A program made the position numbers and the translations under genes. Positions 48,134 to 59,617 of a DNA stretch of 64,000 nt are shown in pieces. Source of the stretch: Strongylocentrotus droebachiensis (lineage: Eukaryota > Echinodermata > Echinoidea > Camarodonta > Strongylocentrotidae); NCBI GenBank assembly GCA_035222895.1, contig JAVYIG010000889.1, positions 186,001-250,000 of the forward strand. The letters are read 5' to 3'. The notes beneath the pieces were generated by a model. That model was not told the origin of the DNA. It was given only the letters and a program-made list of their open reading frames with translations, and did not search any database. Numbering within the stretch: position 1 is the stretch's first letter; each line of letters opens with the position of its first letter.

Positions 48134-49260
48134 GAGAGAGAAGAGTGGGAGATGGGAGAAAGACAGATGAAAGGAGATTAGAGGAGGCCCTTCTCTGTAT
48201 TTCTTGCTCATGTTTTTTTATGTGCTTTCACATCAAAATAAATGCCCCCTCCTTCAAGACATGATCTGTATTAAGATGATGAACGCTATTTATGTCGATT
48301 TATACTTATGACTGTATCGAAGTATTATGTACGAAGCCCTGTGAACTATCATGTAACTCCATAATATATTTTGATTTGTTTCAATCGCATGCACTACATA
48401 CAAGCATTAAGTGAGCTCAACACCGATTTTGTTCAAGCAATTTAAGAAAAAAAGGAGGTTTAAAAATCGTGTTTTAAAACAATCGTAATTTATGTTTGAG
48501 ACCACTGATCATAAACGTATTTCAATTTTTGACCGGCGCAACTGACTGATGATTTCTAACAATGTGTAAAACTCAACATGATTCTAAATCGTGATTCTTT
48601 GGTGAAAAGAAAATGCTAACGCGGCTTTAATAAAAATTTCTCTCTTGTTTAATGTAGGTTCGGAAATGGCTTCTTAATGTCATTTCTATAGCCGTTCAAA
48701 CTTCGCAACCGGTATCGTCAGGAAGTGTCCTTCTAGTAGCTCTGGATCAGTTTATTGTCTTCAAGCTCGATCCGTTCGGTGTCCGTAGAATCCTCACCAA
48801 GTCTCGTCGAATCTTGATCTCTCTCCTATCCTGGATGACCATGCTTGTTGCTGCATGCGTTTTCATGTTCTTTCCAGACGCATTATATGCCCGGTTTTTT
48901 ATTACTTTTTCCGCTATCTTCACCGGAGTATTTTACATCCTAGTGTACAGAACCATTGCTAGAAAATCTCCGCTTGGCAACAGTCAGGTGAGAAAACGAA
49001 GGGGGGAGAATAGGCGAGTTTTGAGGACGTACTCCTTCATACTTGGAACAAATGTGGTCCTATCCACATTTCCAGAAGTTACCTGCTTCATATTCTATTA
49101 CAATAACAACCAATCTCTTCTGAGATGTGCAGTACAAGGATTGGTTCTCACGGCAGCTCTTAACACAATAGCAAACACTGTTATTTACTGGTGGCGTTTG
49201 AAATGGTTTCGCGCTATCTTCACATGTTATATAATGCGAGAACAAAATGTGATAATTTAG
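47660..49260 (+). CDS. Divergent rhodopsin-like GPCR, copy 4 (intact, 300 aa)
   Basis: Exon 1 is 47660-47959 (donor CCG/GTAAGT) and exon 2 is 48658-49260 (acceptor TGTAG/GTT), phase 0, with no stops or frameshifts. It has one extra codon at the end of TM2 (F-F-N-I-M-P). Key features match copy 1: sequons near the N-terminus, NIVLADFLFDI in TM2, L-D-Q-F-I-V-F-K-L-D-P after TM3, W in TM4, N-T-V-I-Y in TM7, and a short basic tail. Its upstream flank and exon 1 are closest to copy 1, although it is the most distant in position. Probable plasma-membrane receptor; ligand unknown. Confidence 0.85.
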
Positions 49261-49570
49261 GATTGAGGAGGTATTCATCAAGAGAGGAATATTGCATTAT
49301 TCTACAATCTATCATTTATTAAAATTTGTGTTAGAGATATAGCATCGCAAAGCAAGAATATATTTCCAGTCATTTCGACATTTCTATTACCGTAGCTAGA
49401 GTGTATGAGCATAAAATCGACGAGCTCACGCAATAACGACAAATTATTACTCCAGGCAAACTAATGGAAAAAGGCTATGGCCAAATTGTTTTATGCATAG
49501 TTTTAAATGGTTTAGAAGACTGCAATGAATTTCTCGTTCTGAGAAAAGTATGAAGATAACTGTCCAAACA

Positions 49571-49922
49571 GCAGTAGCTCTATATACTAGTGTTGCCACC
49601 GGACTGTGGATCACAAGGTCCGCGGTTCAGGTCCCGCTGCGGCAATAATGTCATTTGGCAAGACATTGATCTACATTTGCCACTCTCCACCCAGATGTTA
49701 AATGGGTACCCGGTATGATGCGAAAATTAATGTAGTTAGATGAGCAAGTGTGCGCTTGTAAAAATGACGCCTGGCTGGAATGCTCCCCAGGGAGTGAAGA
49801 ATGTGCAAACATTGTGTGTGGGTGCATGAATCCGCTGACTGCGGTAATTATCTGTAAAGCACTTTGAGAGGGCCTGCGGTCTTGAAATGCACTATAAAAG
49901 AACGAATTATTCTTATTATTAG
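49571..49922 (+). repeat. tRNA-derived SINE, unit 4 (most complete copy)
   Basis: Keeps a box A-like half, GTAGCTCTATATACTAGTG, ahead of GTTGCCACCGGACTGTGGATC and box B GGTTCAGGTCCC. The body and ATTATT tail are as in the other units. About 180 bp before box B is present only here, showing the shared 5' deletion in units 1-3. Confidence 0.78.
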
Positions 49923-50570
49923 TGGGTGAACAAGGCAAAAAAAGGAGGGGGGCATTAACAGGTAAACAAAGTAGACGATTTGGTTATCCGAACAAGCTCC
50001 GGCCTACCAAAATCATATCTTTTTAAGGCCTCTTGCGTTAACTTTATTTCGAATTGCATAATTAAATATAAACATATACATTAGGTGGTCTGTAAGACAA
50101 AGAAATGTAACAGTTTGTATGACGCAACTTCTGTTTTAAGTCTTTTCATTAATGGAAGTTACAAATTCTGTTCATAACATTAACAGATATTCGTATTTTA
50201 TTATTTTTTTTAGCACATGTTTCTGCATTTATTGAAAATTAATGTAATTATGTAAGTATATAATGTAATTGATTTACATAAAATGTAACAACTGAAATAC
50301 ACAATAAAAATGCATATATAAAATATATATATATAATTGAAAAATTGAAAGTATGGAGGTAATTCGAAGAATCAAGATAATCAAGATAAATGCAAAAGTC
50401 AACTATCATAAGCAGTAATGTTTGAGTCGATATCAGCCGGGAGGAGGAGAGGGGGGTACATGATGCTGCTATCGGAGTATCTAGGAGAATAGAGTGCCAC
50501 ATATAAAGATTTTTTTCTTCAAATAAGTATCTAAAAGCGGGAAGAGAGAAAAGAAAATTGCAATCGTATG

Positions 50571-50779
50571 CCCCCCCCCCCCCCCCCCCCACTCCGGGGT
50601 CGGAATGACCGCATGCGTGTAACCAAAATGTCCGGTAAAGGGGTACTTTTCACGCACCAAAGTCCGGCTCGTACATACACAAATTGACTTTACACACCGG
50701 ACTTAGGGGGTGTTTTCAAAAGGAGGGAACACGCATATGCGTACCCTAAATAACACTGAGTGTGGGGGGGGGGGCGGGG
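50571..50779. mobile_element. GC-rich TIR element, short copy (209 bp)
   Basis: Internally deleted relative of 10730-11114 in the opposite orientation. The left part matches the reverse complement of that element's right end (GGTCGGAATGACCGCATGCG), and the right part matches its left end (TACGCATATGCG...GTTATTTAGGGTACGC on the other strand). It is flanked by CGTATG and TGTATG. Other units read TTGCAAGTG.ATG without it. Confidence 0.8.
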
Positions 50780-50879
50780 TGTATGCATGTAGATGTGTGC
50801 AGGTGAAGTAAGTGTTTGTTTCGTTTTGTTTATGAGCTGGTCATCTTAAATTGATTCAATTAAACAAACAATTAAAACG

Positions 50880-52330
50880 TTAATACCCTTATAATGTTCA
50901 TGAATATTTGGATATCAATATATTTTCATCGCGGCTTTGAATGAATAAAGAGATGCAGAGTGTTTAATATTGTCAGGTAAAGCATTCCAAATATCTGGAC
51001 CATGGTGTCTTATCGATTTATAGGCCATAATAATTTTGGGTTAGTTAAATGGAAGTATGTTGAGTGTCGTGTAAGATAAGAATGTATATTACTTTTGTAC
51101 ACAAAAATATTTCAAGATGCTAATGGTATCCATTAATCCCAAATTTATACATAAAGATTCCAATTTTAACACTGTAAATATCTGCAATTTTACTGTTTTT
51201 AGTTAAACAAATATTGGATCAGTATGGGCTAAATGTGAATGTGTACAAATACGGAGTGCTTTCTTTTGGAGACTATATAATTTCATGTTGTTACTATTAC
51301 CCCACACTATGCTACATTAAGATATGTATGACAAAATGAAAAGCATAAATAATAGTGAATTTTGTGAAAGATATTATTTCAATCTATATGCAATGCCTAT
51401 GCCTCTCGAGACTAAAATACAAATGCTATTGATATGACTATTCCAAGTTAGATTTGAATCGATCATTGCACCTAAGAACTTTGTAACTTCTTTTCTAATT
51501 ATGGGCATGTCATCTATAACAAAATATTATAATAAAATACATGTTTAGAGTGTATGTTTTTTAAATAAATATAATTAGTCTTCTTCATATCTAGTGAAAG
51601 TTTATTGTATTTGAACCAAGATGCTTTTAATTTAAGAATTAGTATATACGATTGTCCATGGTATATAATGCCTTCGAAAAGTCGATATATATGTGAGCTT
51701 GATTAACATTATGCCATTTGCCGTCTATCATGAAGCAATTCTAAATGTATTGTATTTGAACCAAGGTGATAGTACTTTATTCAATTCAAAATTGAAGGTT
51801 GTAATAAGTATGTTTAAGTCTTTTTGTGAATAAAATATGTTAGTATCATCTGCAAACAAAACGCCTGTTAGGAGTGGTGATGCATTAACAATATCATTTA
51901 TATTTATTAACAACAGTAAGGGACCTAAGATAAAGCCCTGTGGTACTCCGCATTTAACGGTGGAAATATTAGATGTTTTGTATTTAAAAAATAAAACAGT
52001 GATGTCTTTTTAATCCGAAAATAGTCTTCAAACCAAGAAAGTACAGTCCCTTTAACTCCATATGCTTTTAATTTACGAACTATACGATGTTCCATGGTAT
52101 CGAATGCCTTCAAAAGGATTAATATTATGCTATTTACCGTCTATCATTAAGCAATTCTATATGAAATAAGCTATATCAATGTTTTGAAGCAAAATGCAGT
52201 CTGTCCTTCACGATTTTTCAAATTGTGTGAGTTTGCGATATGTTTATATAAGTGTTTAAAAATGACTTTGTTAATTACTTAAAGTAACTTTGTGTGGATA
52301 GTTATAGTCATTGTGAAATGCTTTTGAAGA
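50880..52330 (-). pseudogene. Non-LTR retrotransposon remnant, unit 4
   Basis: Minus-strand RT fragments: M-K-A-F-D-T-M-E-H followed by KLKAYGVKGTVLSWFEDYF at about 52010-52113, and VLFADDTNIFYSQKDLNIL at about 51800-51870. It shares the unit 2 deletion. Fragmented and non-functional. Confidence 0.7.
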
Positions 52331-53413
52331 TGATAAGAAGTAAATGTTCATTTAAACAAACAAAAAACATGTTTTTGAATGCTAATTTGATGTACTTTAG
52401 GTGTGTATGGGAGTAAGTGTGCGTGTGCGTGTGCGTGTGTGTATGTGTGTGTTTGTTTATTAGATGTTTTAAATTATCTGTGACTTGTAATAATTAAAAT
52501 AACAACGCCAACAATAGGAATATTAACCATAAGGAAGAAAAATAATAATAAAAATGAATATCAATATTGTTTTTATTTTAAAATTTTAGAAATCTGTATA
52601 TCATCGATGTGTTATTGAATTCGTAACGTTTCCTCCGTCACTTTACACGCTATAGCCACACAACTTTAACTAGAGGTTTAAAAAATGAGAAAATGTAATT
52701 CGAACCAGTTTCCACATGCATTGTTAAAGTTATAATTTAATATCAGATGTATTAATAATACAAGCATGAGAAAATACTTTAAAAAGGCATTACACATTAA
52801 AAAACTTGATGGCATATGAGTTCGCAAGATATATCTTTTTGTAACCGTTAACGATTACACTTTACAGAAACTAAAAAGATAGGGTACCACCCTCGCATAA
52901 TCAATACGACATACTGGTGTCATATTAGCTTATAGATTGCTTGTAATGTTCTCCATTTCACACATTACCCGGCCAAGTCTATCTCATCTTGGACGCATAT
53001 ATTATCCGTTAAATTATCGACAGTATCAATAGAACTTAGCAAATATAAGTATTTTCTTCTTGGGTAACAGATATCTTGTTTTTTGTTAAACGCACGCACA
53101 GTGGAACACTTATGAGACATGTCACGTTCCACGTCAATTTTATTCTGTTTAATACCAATTTTCTCAGACATAATTTATATATGTGACAACTCTATTTATT
53201 CAGAAGGACTCTACATGCTACACTGGTAATGAAGGTAACGATAAATATTTGTCTATGAGTCTATCAACACAAGCATCGCTCAATACAGATTTAACAGTTT
53301 CCATAGATATGCTCTCTAGGCGTATATACACACAACAATATCGTGTTTTTGCCAATAGACAATTTTTGTAATGTAATCAAATGTAATGTTCTTAATCTTT
53401 TTAAGTGCTATGC

Positions 53414-53867
53414 TACAGATTGCACCTGTCATGAATATTTGTATTGTAATAGTCAGAACACGAATTGCATACATGTAATTGTTGCTAGGTAGGACACAAA
53501 TAGTATCTTATCCTGCCTAACAACACGTAATGTATGCAATTTGAACTTTGAATATTTAACCAGAATTATTCATAACAAGTGAATGAAATAATTTGTAACG
53601 AGACACTTTTGCATTAATTGTGATCACATTACGAAAATAGTCTACTCGGGAAAACACAGTAATATTAGTAATATAGAGTTTAACATACATGGTAAACGAA
53701 TTACGAAGTGAACAGATATGTTTTGAGTAATTGTTTGAAAGAACTAGTGGAGGAAATTTTGCGAAGGAAGAAGATGAAGATTGTTCCAGAGAGATGGGCC
53801 TGCGTGGGAAAAAGCTGTGGTAAGAGTGCTGGGAAATTACATGAGGCCTGAGACTACAAGCAACCGA
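53414..53867. other. Unique flank after the receptor array
   Basis: No gene recognised. A stretch at about 53730-53830 (GGAAGAAGATGAAGATTGTTCCAGAGAGATGGGCCTGCG) looks like a dispersed-repeat fragment, but no boundaries are visible. Confidence 0.35.
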
Positions 53868-54478
53868 GGCAATTGATCAAGAAAGGAAAAAGTGCCAGTT
53901 TTAAGAGAAACGATTGGTGAGATTGTAAATGCAGTTGCAAAGAACATCGCTTTGCCTACTAAGAATAGCATGAGTGCCATGGTTAGTATATCAGGCGGTA
54001 TGATGGCAGTGGGGGTGTTGGACAGGTGGCGTGGAGATCTTCTCTGCTGATGGTCAGCACCAGCAGAAATTTTTCAAGGATGTTAAGATTCGTGGAGTAG
54101 GGTTCCTCTCTGATGATCGGTATGTTATACTTGATCGCTCAAACAATATCACACTGTACACACTAGAGCAACAGAAGTTGAATGTAATGTTTGAGACTCT
54201 GAGTGACGGTAAAGGTGGATTACCTAACCTCACTGTAGACGACGATGATCATATATATGTTAGCTACAGGAAAGCCCAGAATATCTAGGTTTTCTCACCA
54301 GCAGGTGGGAAAGGCGATCAGGGAGATACCATTTGATGGGTTTATACCTGAGCAGATAACTAGCTATAATGATTACCTGATCATCAAATCCTGGATGACA
54401 ATACGATTGATTGATAACCAAGGTGTTGTAAAACGTAAATTAACCAAATTAGGTGAATACCGACACGCTGCTGTGTCT
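53868..54478 (+). pseudogene. TRIM/NHL-type protein pseudogene, part 1
   Basis: Intronless remains of an NHL/beta-propeller region. First KVPVLRETIGEIVNAVAKN, then after a frameshift near 54015 the propeller-like VEIFSADGQHQQKFFKDV and VGFLSDDRYVILDRSNNITL, with LPNLTVDDDDHIYVSYRKA next. A TAG at 54286-54288 (probably from CAG) precedes VFSPAGGK. Another frameshift near 54310 leads to AIREIPFDGFIPEQITSYND and YLIIKSWMTIRLIDNQGVV. These blade-type repeats resemble TRIM2/3/NHL proteins, which are ubiquitin-ligase or RNA-binding regulators, but no RING or B-box is seen here. It continues at 55995 after a retroelement. Confidence 0.65.
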
Positions 54479-55988
54479 TGAATTGAATTGATAATGGTTT
54501 TATTGAGAATCAAAGAACAACAATGCATCGCGGCCTACAAGGCCGAATTGGGCAATGTTTTACAAATGTAAAATACAATATATAAAAACATTCATATTAA
54601 ATGACATCAAATTAATGAACTGAACTTGAATGAGTAAATTGTTAAAAATAATATTTAACTTTAAAATTCTTATTTCTTATTATTATTTGATCTCCCTAAC
54701 TCAGTTTTATATAAAAAGGAGATGAAGAAAAGTGAAGAAGAACATGATGGTGGTGTAGAGTAAAGAAAGCATAGAAAACAGGATGGTAAGATTAAGTAGA
54801 GGATAAAGAGGGAGAAGAAGATTCAAGTGGGGATAGTAAGATGATAGACATGGGGTAGTGCGACTAGTAACACTACCATGATGTATCGATATCAAAATTC
54901 AAGCATTACACATTATCAAACTACTAATGATAGAGGCGAAGTTATGTAGAAAATAAATACTTATATGAAAAATTGTACGAATTAAAAAAAAATTACTCTA
55001 GGTAATAGTTATTCTAAGGAAAAGGTTATAATGTTTCAACCAGACTATAAAAAGGAGAACAATTAGAAGAAGCAAAAGCAAAAGGAGAAAGAGGGAAAAG
55101 AGGATTGAGAAGGAAAGAAAAGGGTGAGATGAAGAGAGGAGGTGGGAAAGTAGAAGTGGTAGAGGAAGAGGAGACAACTGTGACATTGGCCATGGAAGAT
55201 AATTTCAGTCATTAAAAAAAAATGGTTAACACAGATTTTTAACTTCGGTACAGCCAATGTAGTGATTCTATTATACAGATACAAAGATAAGACCCCAGTA
55301 TAAATATAAAATTGGTATATGTGTATAAATATTTAAAAATATCTGCATAAAAACTTGATTTCATACATTGTGTGTATCCGTGATTAAAACCATAGTTTGC
55401 CTTCAGGTATTGCACTTATGGGATTACATCACAATATTGGTAGTATTACTACAAAATAAATTTAAAAAAATACTTGTTAGCTAGAATTGTAGATGCGTAT
55501 AAGTGATGGTATGGGGCTGTTTTTCACTCTGTTTGTTCGGCAACGTAGTTCAGGTAATTTATTAGTATGTCTAAGGACTCTTTTCTGAGTAATCTGGGGA
55601 AAGATGTTCTTTAATTGGTTCCTGGAAATACTTTTTCCAATGGAAGATGTGCACAGCGAATGTCTCCTTTGCTCAAGTGTTTCCATATCAAAGCAGGTAA
55701 GAACGTTCTGATAAGTTGTATACCGAGCACCGACGATGATGCGGAGGGCTCGCTTTGGGATTTTTTCCAAGCTTTCGCATTGCTTCTTGATGATGCCGCT
55801 ATTCCAAACCGGTGTTCCATATTCGAGAATAGGCCGATCATATCCATCATATATGGTTAACAAATCGCGAACTGGAAGGCAGTGCCTTTTTAAGATACGT
55901 AGCATGTGAATTTTTCCGTTTGCTCTTTTGATGATATCTGTAACATTTGATTCCCATTTCAGGTCACTTTGGATCAGAATGCCGAGAA
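54479..55988 (-). mobile_element. 5'-truncated non-LTR retrotransposon inserted in the TRIM/NHL pseudogene
   Basis: Flanked by GTGTCT (54473-54478 and 55989-55994). The 3' end is at left with tail ATCAATTCAATTCAA on the minus strand, then a 3' UTR containing CGGCCTTGTAGGCCGCGATG. The minus-strand frame from about 56007 to 55477 carries the RT C-terminal region: LLGILIQSDLKWESNVTDII, then DRPILEYGTPVWNSG and KRALRIIVGARYTTYQNVLT. The catalytic domain and endonuclease are missing, so it was dead on arrival. Confidence 0.82.
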
Positions 55989-55994
55989 GTGTCT

Positions 55995-56134
55995 GAAGAG
56001 AATACAATCCTGATAGCCGAGTTAAAGCCCAATGTAGGTTAGGTCAGTATAGATGGGTACACTAACGAGCTGGAGCATGTCCAGAGCCGCGTCAATGATT
56101 ACAAGATTGAGAAGCCCGAAAGAGAGTTGTACTA
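55995..56134 (+). pseudogene. TRIM/NHL-type protein pseudogene, part 2
   Basis: Directly resumes the frame left at 54478: E-E-N-T-I-L-I-A-E-L-K-P-N-V-G, then a TAG, then VSIDGYTNELEHVQSRVNDY and KIEKPERE. It is cut off by the Tc1-like element at 56135. The stop after N-V-G is another lesion, independent of the insertions. Confidence 0.62.
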
Positions 56135-56337
56135 CACTGTTGGTCATAATGGTGGAATAATTATTTTTACCCCAATTTATGGAATGATTTTGACGATGAT
56201 TTATTCCTAGTAAATCTAGATAATAATATACATTCTCAGGTTTTTATTGAATAATAATTTGTGAGTGTTTGTTTTGAGTGACTGCTAAAGCATGTGTGTG
56301 CTACTATGCTAATCCACTAGGGGACCTACGTCCTTAA
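56135..56337. mobile_element. Tc1/mariner-like element, related to 38592 (left part)
   Basis: CACTGTTGGTCATAATGGTGG follows TA (56133-56134). The sequence continues as in 38592-38790 until interrupted by a TTAA element. The remainder resumes at 57130 (GTCATAACTGACAGTAATGAGG) and runs to about 57480, including both tRNA-like arms around a changed centre (57250-57410). The right TIR is missing. Confidence 0.78.
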
Positions 56338-57125
56338 CCCTAATAAGGCCGGGGGGGCCATTATGGCCCCCCCCCCTCCACGATTTTTCTGATTGTTCGA
56401 GAACGCATATGGATGGCGCCTCGCCGCTCGCTGACTTTTTTCTTAAGAGTCTTGCGCATCTTTAAAAAAAAAAAAAAAAAAATGGACCTATAGTTACAAG
56501 GTCACGTGACCTTTTGTCTTTGCATGTCAGCCCGAAAATCGCTCATTTTTGTGATTTTTGTACAAAATTTGTGTACAAAACATATGGAAATGTCATTTTT
56601 CCTAAAAAATAGATCAAACATTGGTTATTGGGTCTTGTTTAAAGTTTAGGTGGTTGTTTTGGGAGTCAAAATAGTTAAATTGTAGGAAGAAATGAAAAAA
56701 AAAAAAAACAATAACATAAATAAGTTAAAAAAACAATGAAATACATAAGAAATTATCAAAACAAGAGATAACATAAGGAATAAGCTGGCTCTTCCAATTT
56801 TTTTTGTCGTATTATTGTTCCAAATGGTCTAATGAATATATGTAGTGAAAAAGAATGCTTAAATATGAATAATATATGATTTATGGGTAAAAATGTGATT
56901 TTATGACGTTATTTGCATAAATTACCATAAATATGCAAATGAGTGATTTTTTTCAAAAAATTGAAATTATCATATTGTTCTATACACTTCACTTGACATG
57001 CGTGCAAATTTTCGCGGAGATCGGCCGTTTCACGGCCGAGATCTTAGGGGGGGCCATAATGGCCCCCCCCCCCCCCCCCCCCCCCCGGCCGTAGTAAGAC
57101 TTCAAATAGCCCGGCCTTATTAGGG
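56338..57125. mobile_element. TTAA-class element, GGCC-rich TIR, copy 2 (788 bp)
   Basis: Flanked by TTAA (56334-56337 and 57126-57129), with ends CCCTAATAAGGCCGGG and CCGGCCTTATTAGGG. The interior is the reverse complement of 24371-25133. It is nested in the Tc1-like element, which is nested in the TRIM/NHL pseudogene. Confidence 0.87.
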
Positions 57126-57129
57126 TTAA

Positions 57130-57485
57130 GTCATAACTGACAGTAATGAGGATTAATACCTCATAAAAGGGCACTAATATATCACATCGACACGGTTTTG
57201 ATCCTGGGGGCTCACAGTAACGAGGTCATTGCTTAGCCACTGAATCGTGACTGTACGCAGCAGGGGCTAGGGTACGTCGCCGCCCCCCAAAAATACCCCA
57301 AAAAACAAAGAAAATAAATTATTAATAATTCATTGCATTTCGCCCCGACCCCCAGTTTTGAATGTATTTATGGGGGCGGCGACGTACCCTAGCCCCCGCT
57401 GCGTACAGTCATGATTCAGTGGCTAAGCAATGGCCTCGTTACTGTGAGCCCCCAGGATCAAAACCGTGTCGATCAGCTAGACTAG
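57130..57485. mobile_element. Tc1/mariner-like element (right part, end lost)
   Basis: Continuation of 56135-56337 after the nested insertion. Two inverted tRNA-like segments (GGTTTTGATCCTGGGGGCTCA at about 57195 and its reverse at about 57445) flank TACGTCGCC/GGCGACGTA. Confidence 0.7.
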
Positions 57486-57489
57486 TGCC

Positions 57490-58780
57490 CGGGAGGGGGG
57501 AACGCAGTGACGGATCCAGGGAGTAAAAACGTGTAAAATCTTTTTAAAACGTTAATTTTACCCTTTATTGGAGATGGCCCCCTCAACTGACGCTCAAGGG
57601 GGGGGGGGGGGGGGGGGGGAGGGGTGCGATTTTTCAAATTTTCAAGGGTCAAAAAAAGATTTAGTGCTCCCTACCCCCGAGGACTCGCGAGAATGGGGAA
57701 ACTGAATTCAGACAAGAATTAAGAGTCGAGAACAGTACACCGAATCGTTTTCTTTCCGCTAATAATTTGATGAAACGTCAAAGCTTCAACGCTTCGCGCG
57801 AGAGGGGGTGCACTGAATTCAGACAAGAATTAAGTGTCGAGAACAGTACAACGAATCGTCTTTCTTCCGGTAATAATTTAATGTGAAACGTCAAAACTTC
57901 CGCGCTTCGCGCCAGGAAACCGAATTCAGACAAGAATTAGGAGTCGAGAACGGTATACAACGAATCGTCTTTTTTCTCTTATTGTAATCGTAAATCGGAA
58001 GACGCTTTACAAGCACAGACCTACTCTCAGTGTATGTGCTGATTGGGCTACCCTTTTTAAATATGTGAAATAAATAAATAAAAACAATTTAATGAAACGC
58101 CAAAGCTTCCACGCTTCGCGCGGGAGGGGGAAGCTCAATTCAGACAAGGATCAAGAGTCGAGAGCGGTATAACGAATTGTCTTCTTTCTTAAAGCCCCAC
58201 TGTCCTACTTGTAGCTACTTGCTCCCTCTATATAGAAAACTTCCCCAATCGGTGCCTGTTGGTCCCCCATGATCCTCTTTTTCTTATGTTAGGTGAGAGC
58301 TGAGTTAATGAGATAGCCACCTGTTAGTGACCTCGCTGTGTGGTCTAATCCCTTCTGGCCCAGGAGTATTGACGGTTTTTAAATAGTTTAATGAAACTTC
58401 AACGCTTCCGCGCCTCGTGCGGGAGTGGGAAAACTGAATTCAGACAAGGATTAAGAGTCGTGAACGATACAACGAATCGTCTTCTTAATTTCTCCATTAT
58501 TTTAATGAAACTCCCTCTCCCTGCACCCAATTTAAGTAGGTGACATAAATAAATTAAAAAAAAATAATGAAACTCCAAAGCTTCCACGCTTCGCGCGGGA
58601 GGGGGAAACTCAATTCAGACAAGGATTAAGAGTCGAGACGGCCCAACGAATCGTCTTCTCAATTTCTTCATTATCTTAATGGAACTTCCATTCCCTGCAC
58701 CCAATTTAAATATGTGAAATAAATAAATAAATAAGAACAAATAATACCACCCCCTCGAAAAAAATCCTAGCTATACGCTT
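57490..58780 (+). repeat. Degenerate tandem repeat array, possibly inside a hAT-like element
   Basis: At least six copies of a roughly 100-170-bp unit, centred on AATTCAGACAAG.ATTAAG and AAGCTTC.ACGCTTCGCGC, start near 57700, 57812, 57915, 58135, 58435 and 58605. Units 4 onward contain inserted AAATAAATAAATA and the 58193-58383 dispersed module. CAGTGACGGATCCAGGGAG near 57505 resembles a hAT-type end. No gene. Confidence 0.7.
58193..58383 (+). repeat. Dispersed repeat shared with 35268-35470
   Basis: Same blocks and spacing as the copy in tandem unit 2 (TTGGTCCCCCATGATCCTCT, TGGTCTAATCCC). It interrupts the local tandem repeat. Confidence 0.7.
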
Positions 58781-58854
58781 GCTAAATTAGTTTTATTTTC
58801 TTAAAATTACACTTTGATATAATATCAGCAAAAGCAAAAATAGAGGATTAAAAT

Positions 58855-58928
58855 TCGCATCCCGAGATTCGAACCAGAGAGTTTTGGGACACTGGCGCCG
58901 CGCTCTTTCTAATCACGCCACACCGATC
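58855..58928 (-). repeat. tRNA-like sequence (probable SINE head)
   Basis: On the minus strand GTGTGGCGTGATTAGAAAGAG (box A-like) precedes GGTTCGAATCTC (box B), with spacing near that of a tRNA. The arms do not pair well, so a degenerate tRNA-derived repeat is favoured over a functional tRNA. Confidence 0.4.
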
Positions 58929-59335
58929 GATTGCTCAAAAAGATTACACATTTAAATACTAGTATATAGCTACGATGATGACTATTTAAATTTGTAGACA
59001 GTTTTGTCGGTAATCGGTGGCCTCTACACCCCCCCCCCCCCACTGAAAAAGGTCTAGCGACGCCCCTGTTCTCATCTGCACATTTTCACCTCACGATTCT
59101 CCGACGTCAACATCGCTTTTCTTGCTGCTCTGTACGATCCGACTTGTTCGTATAACTATAATAAATAATCAAAACTGTAACTTTATGAACGACGTGTTTA
59201 TTTTGTTGTTTGTTTGTTTGCCGACTCCTCTCATAAATATTGTGGTCACAGGGTTAGAACAAACAATAGTCAGCGCAATCATTGCTACTGGTTCTACTTC
59301 CTTCTTTACTAAATGAGCTTCTACATAGGCGTGTT

Positions 59336-59617
59336 ATATAATAATAATAATAATAATAATAATATTGATCTTTTAAAGTCCAAATTTTATTAAGTTAAAC
59401 CGAAAATGGAAATTAGTTTTGCCCAGTTGATCGTGAGCCCGGCAGCCACTGAGCAGCGCCAGATCGACGTTGCTCTATCCCTTATTGTTGAACGCCAAAC
59501 AAGGTAGCATTCAACTCCCGTCTTTTAACGTCTTTTGGTATGACGCGGCCGGGGTTCGAACCCACGACCTCCCGGTTGTGAGGCGGACGCTCTACTGACT
59601 GAGCCAACATGAGTCGA
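59336..59617 (-). repeat. tRNA-derived SINE (minus strand)
   Basis: The minus-strand head TTGGCTCAGTCAGTAGAGCG (box A) and TGGGTTCGAACCC (box B, about 59551-59563) enclose a Val-like CTCACAA loop with a broken anticodon stem. A body of about 200 bp follows, and an (ATT)n tail at 59336-59365. Different family from the SINE in the receptor units. Confidence 0.75.

Larger units (their letters stand above)
45542..53413 (+). repeat. Tandem unit 4 (receptor array)
   Basis: Last repeat, about 7.9 kb. Similarity to sister units stops near 53413, after TTTTTAAGTGCTATGCTACA, where the other units lead into the next repeat. It has an intact receptor gene, the TTAA MITE shared with unit 1, and the short CCCC-TIR element. 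Confidence 0.9.

Noticed and set aside
59551..59617. Possible functional tRNA-Val on the minus strand.
   Set aside because: Box A and B are good, but the anticodon stem does not pair, and a SINE body with (ATT)n tail follows.
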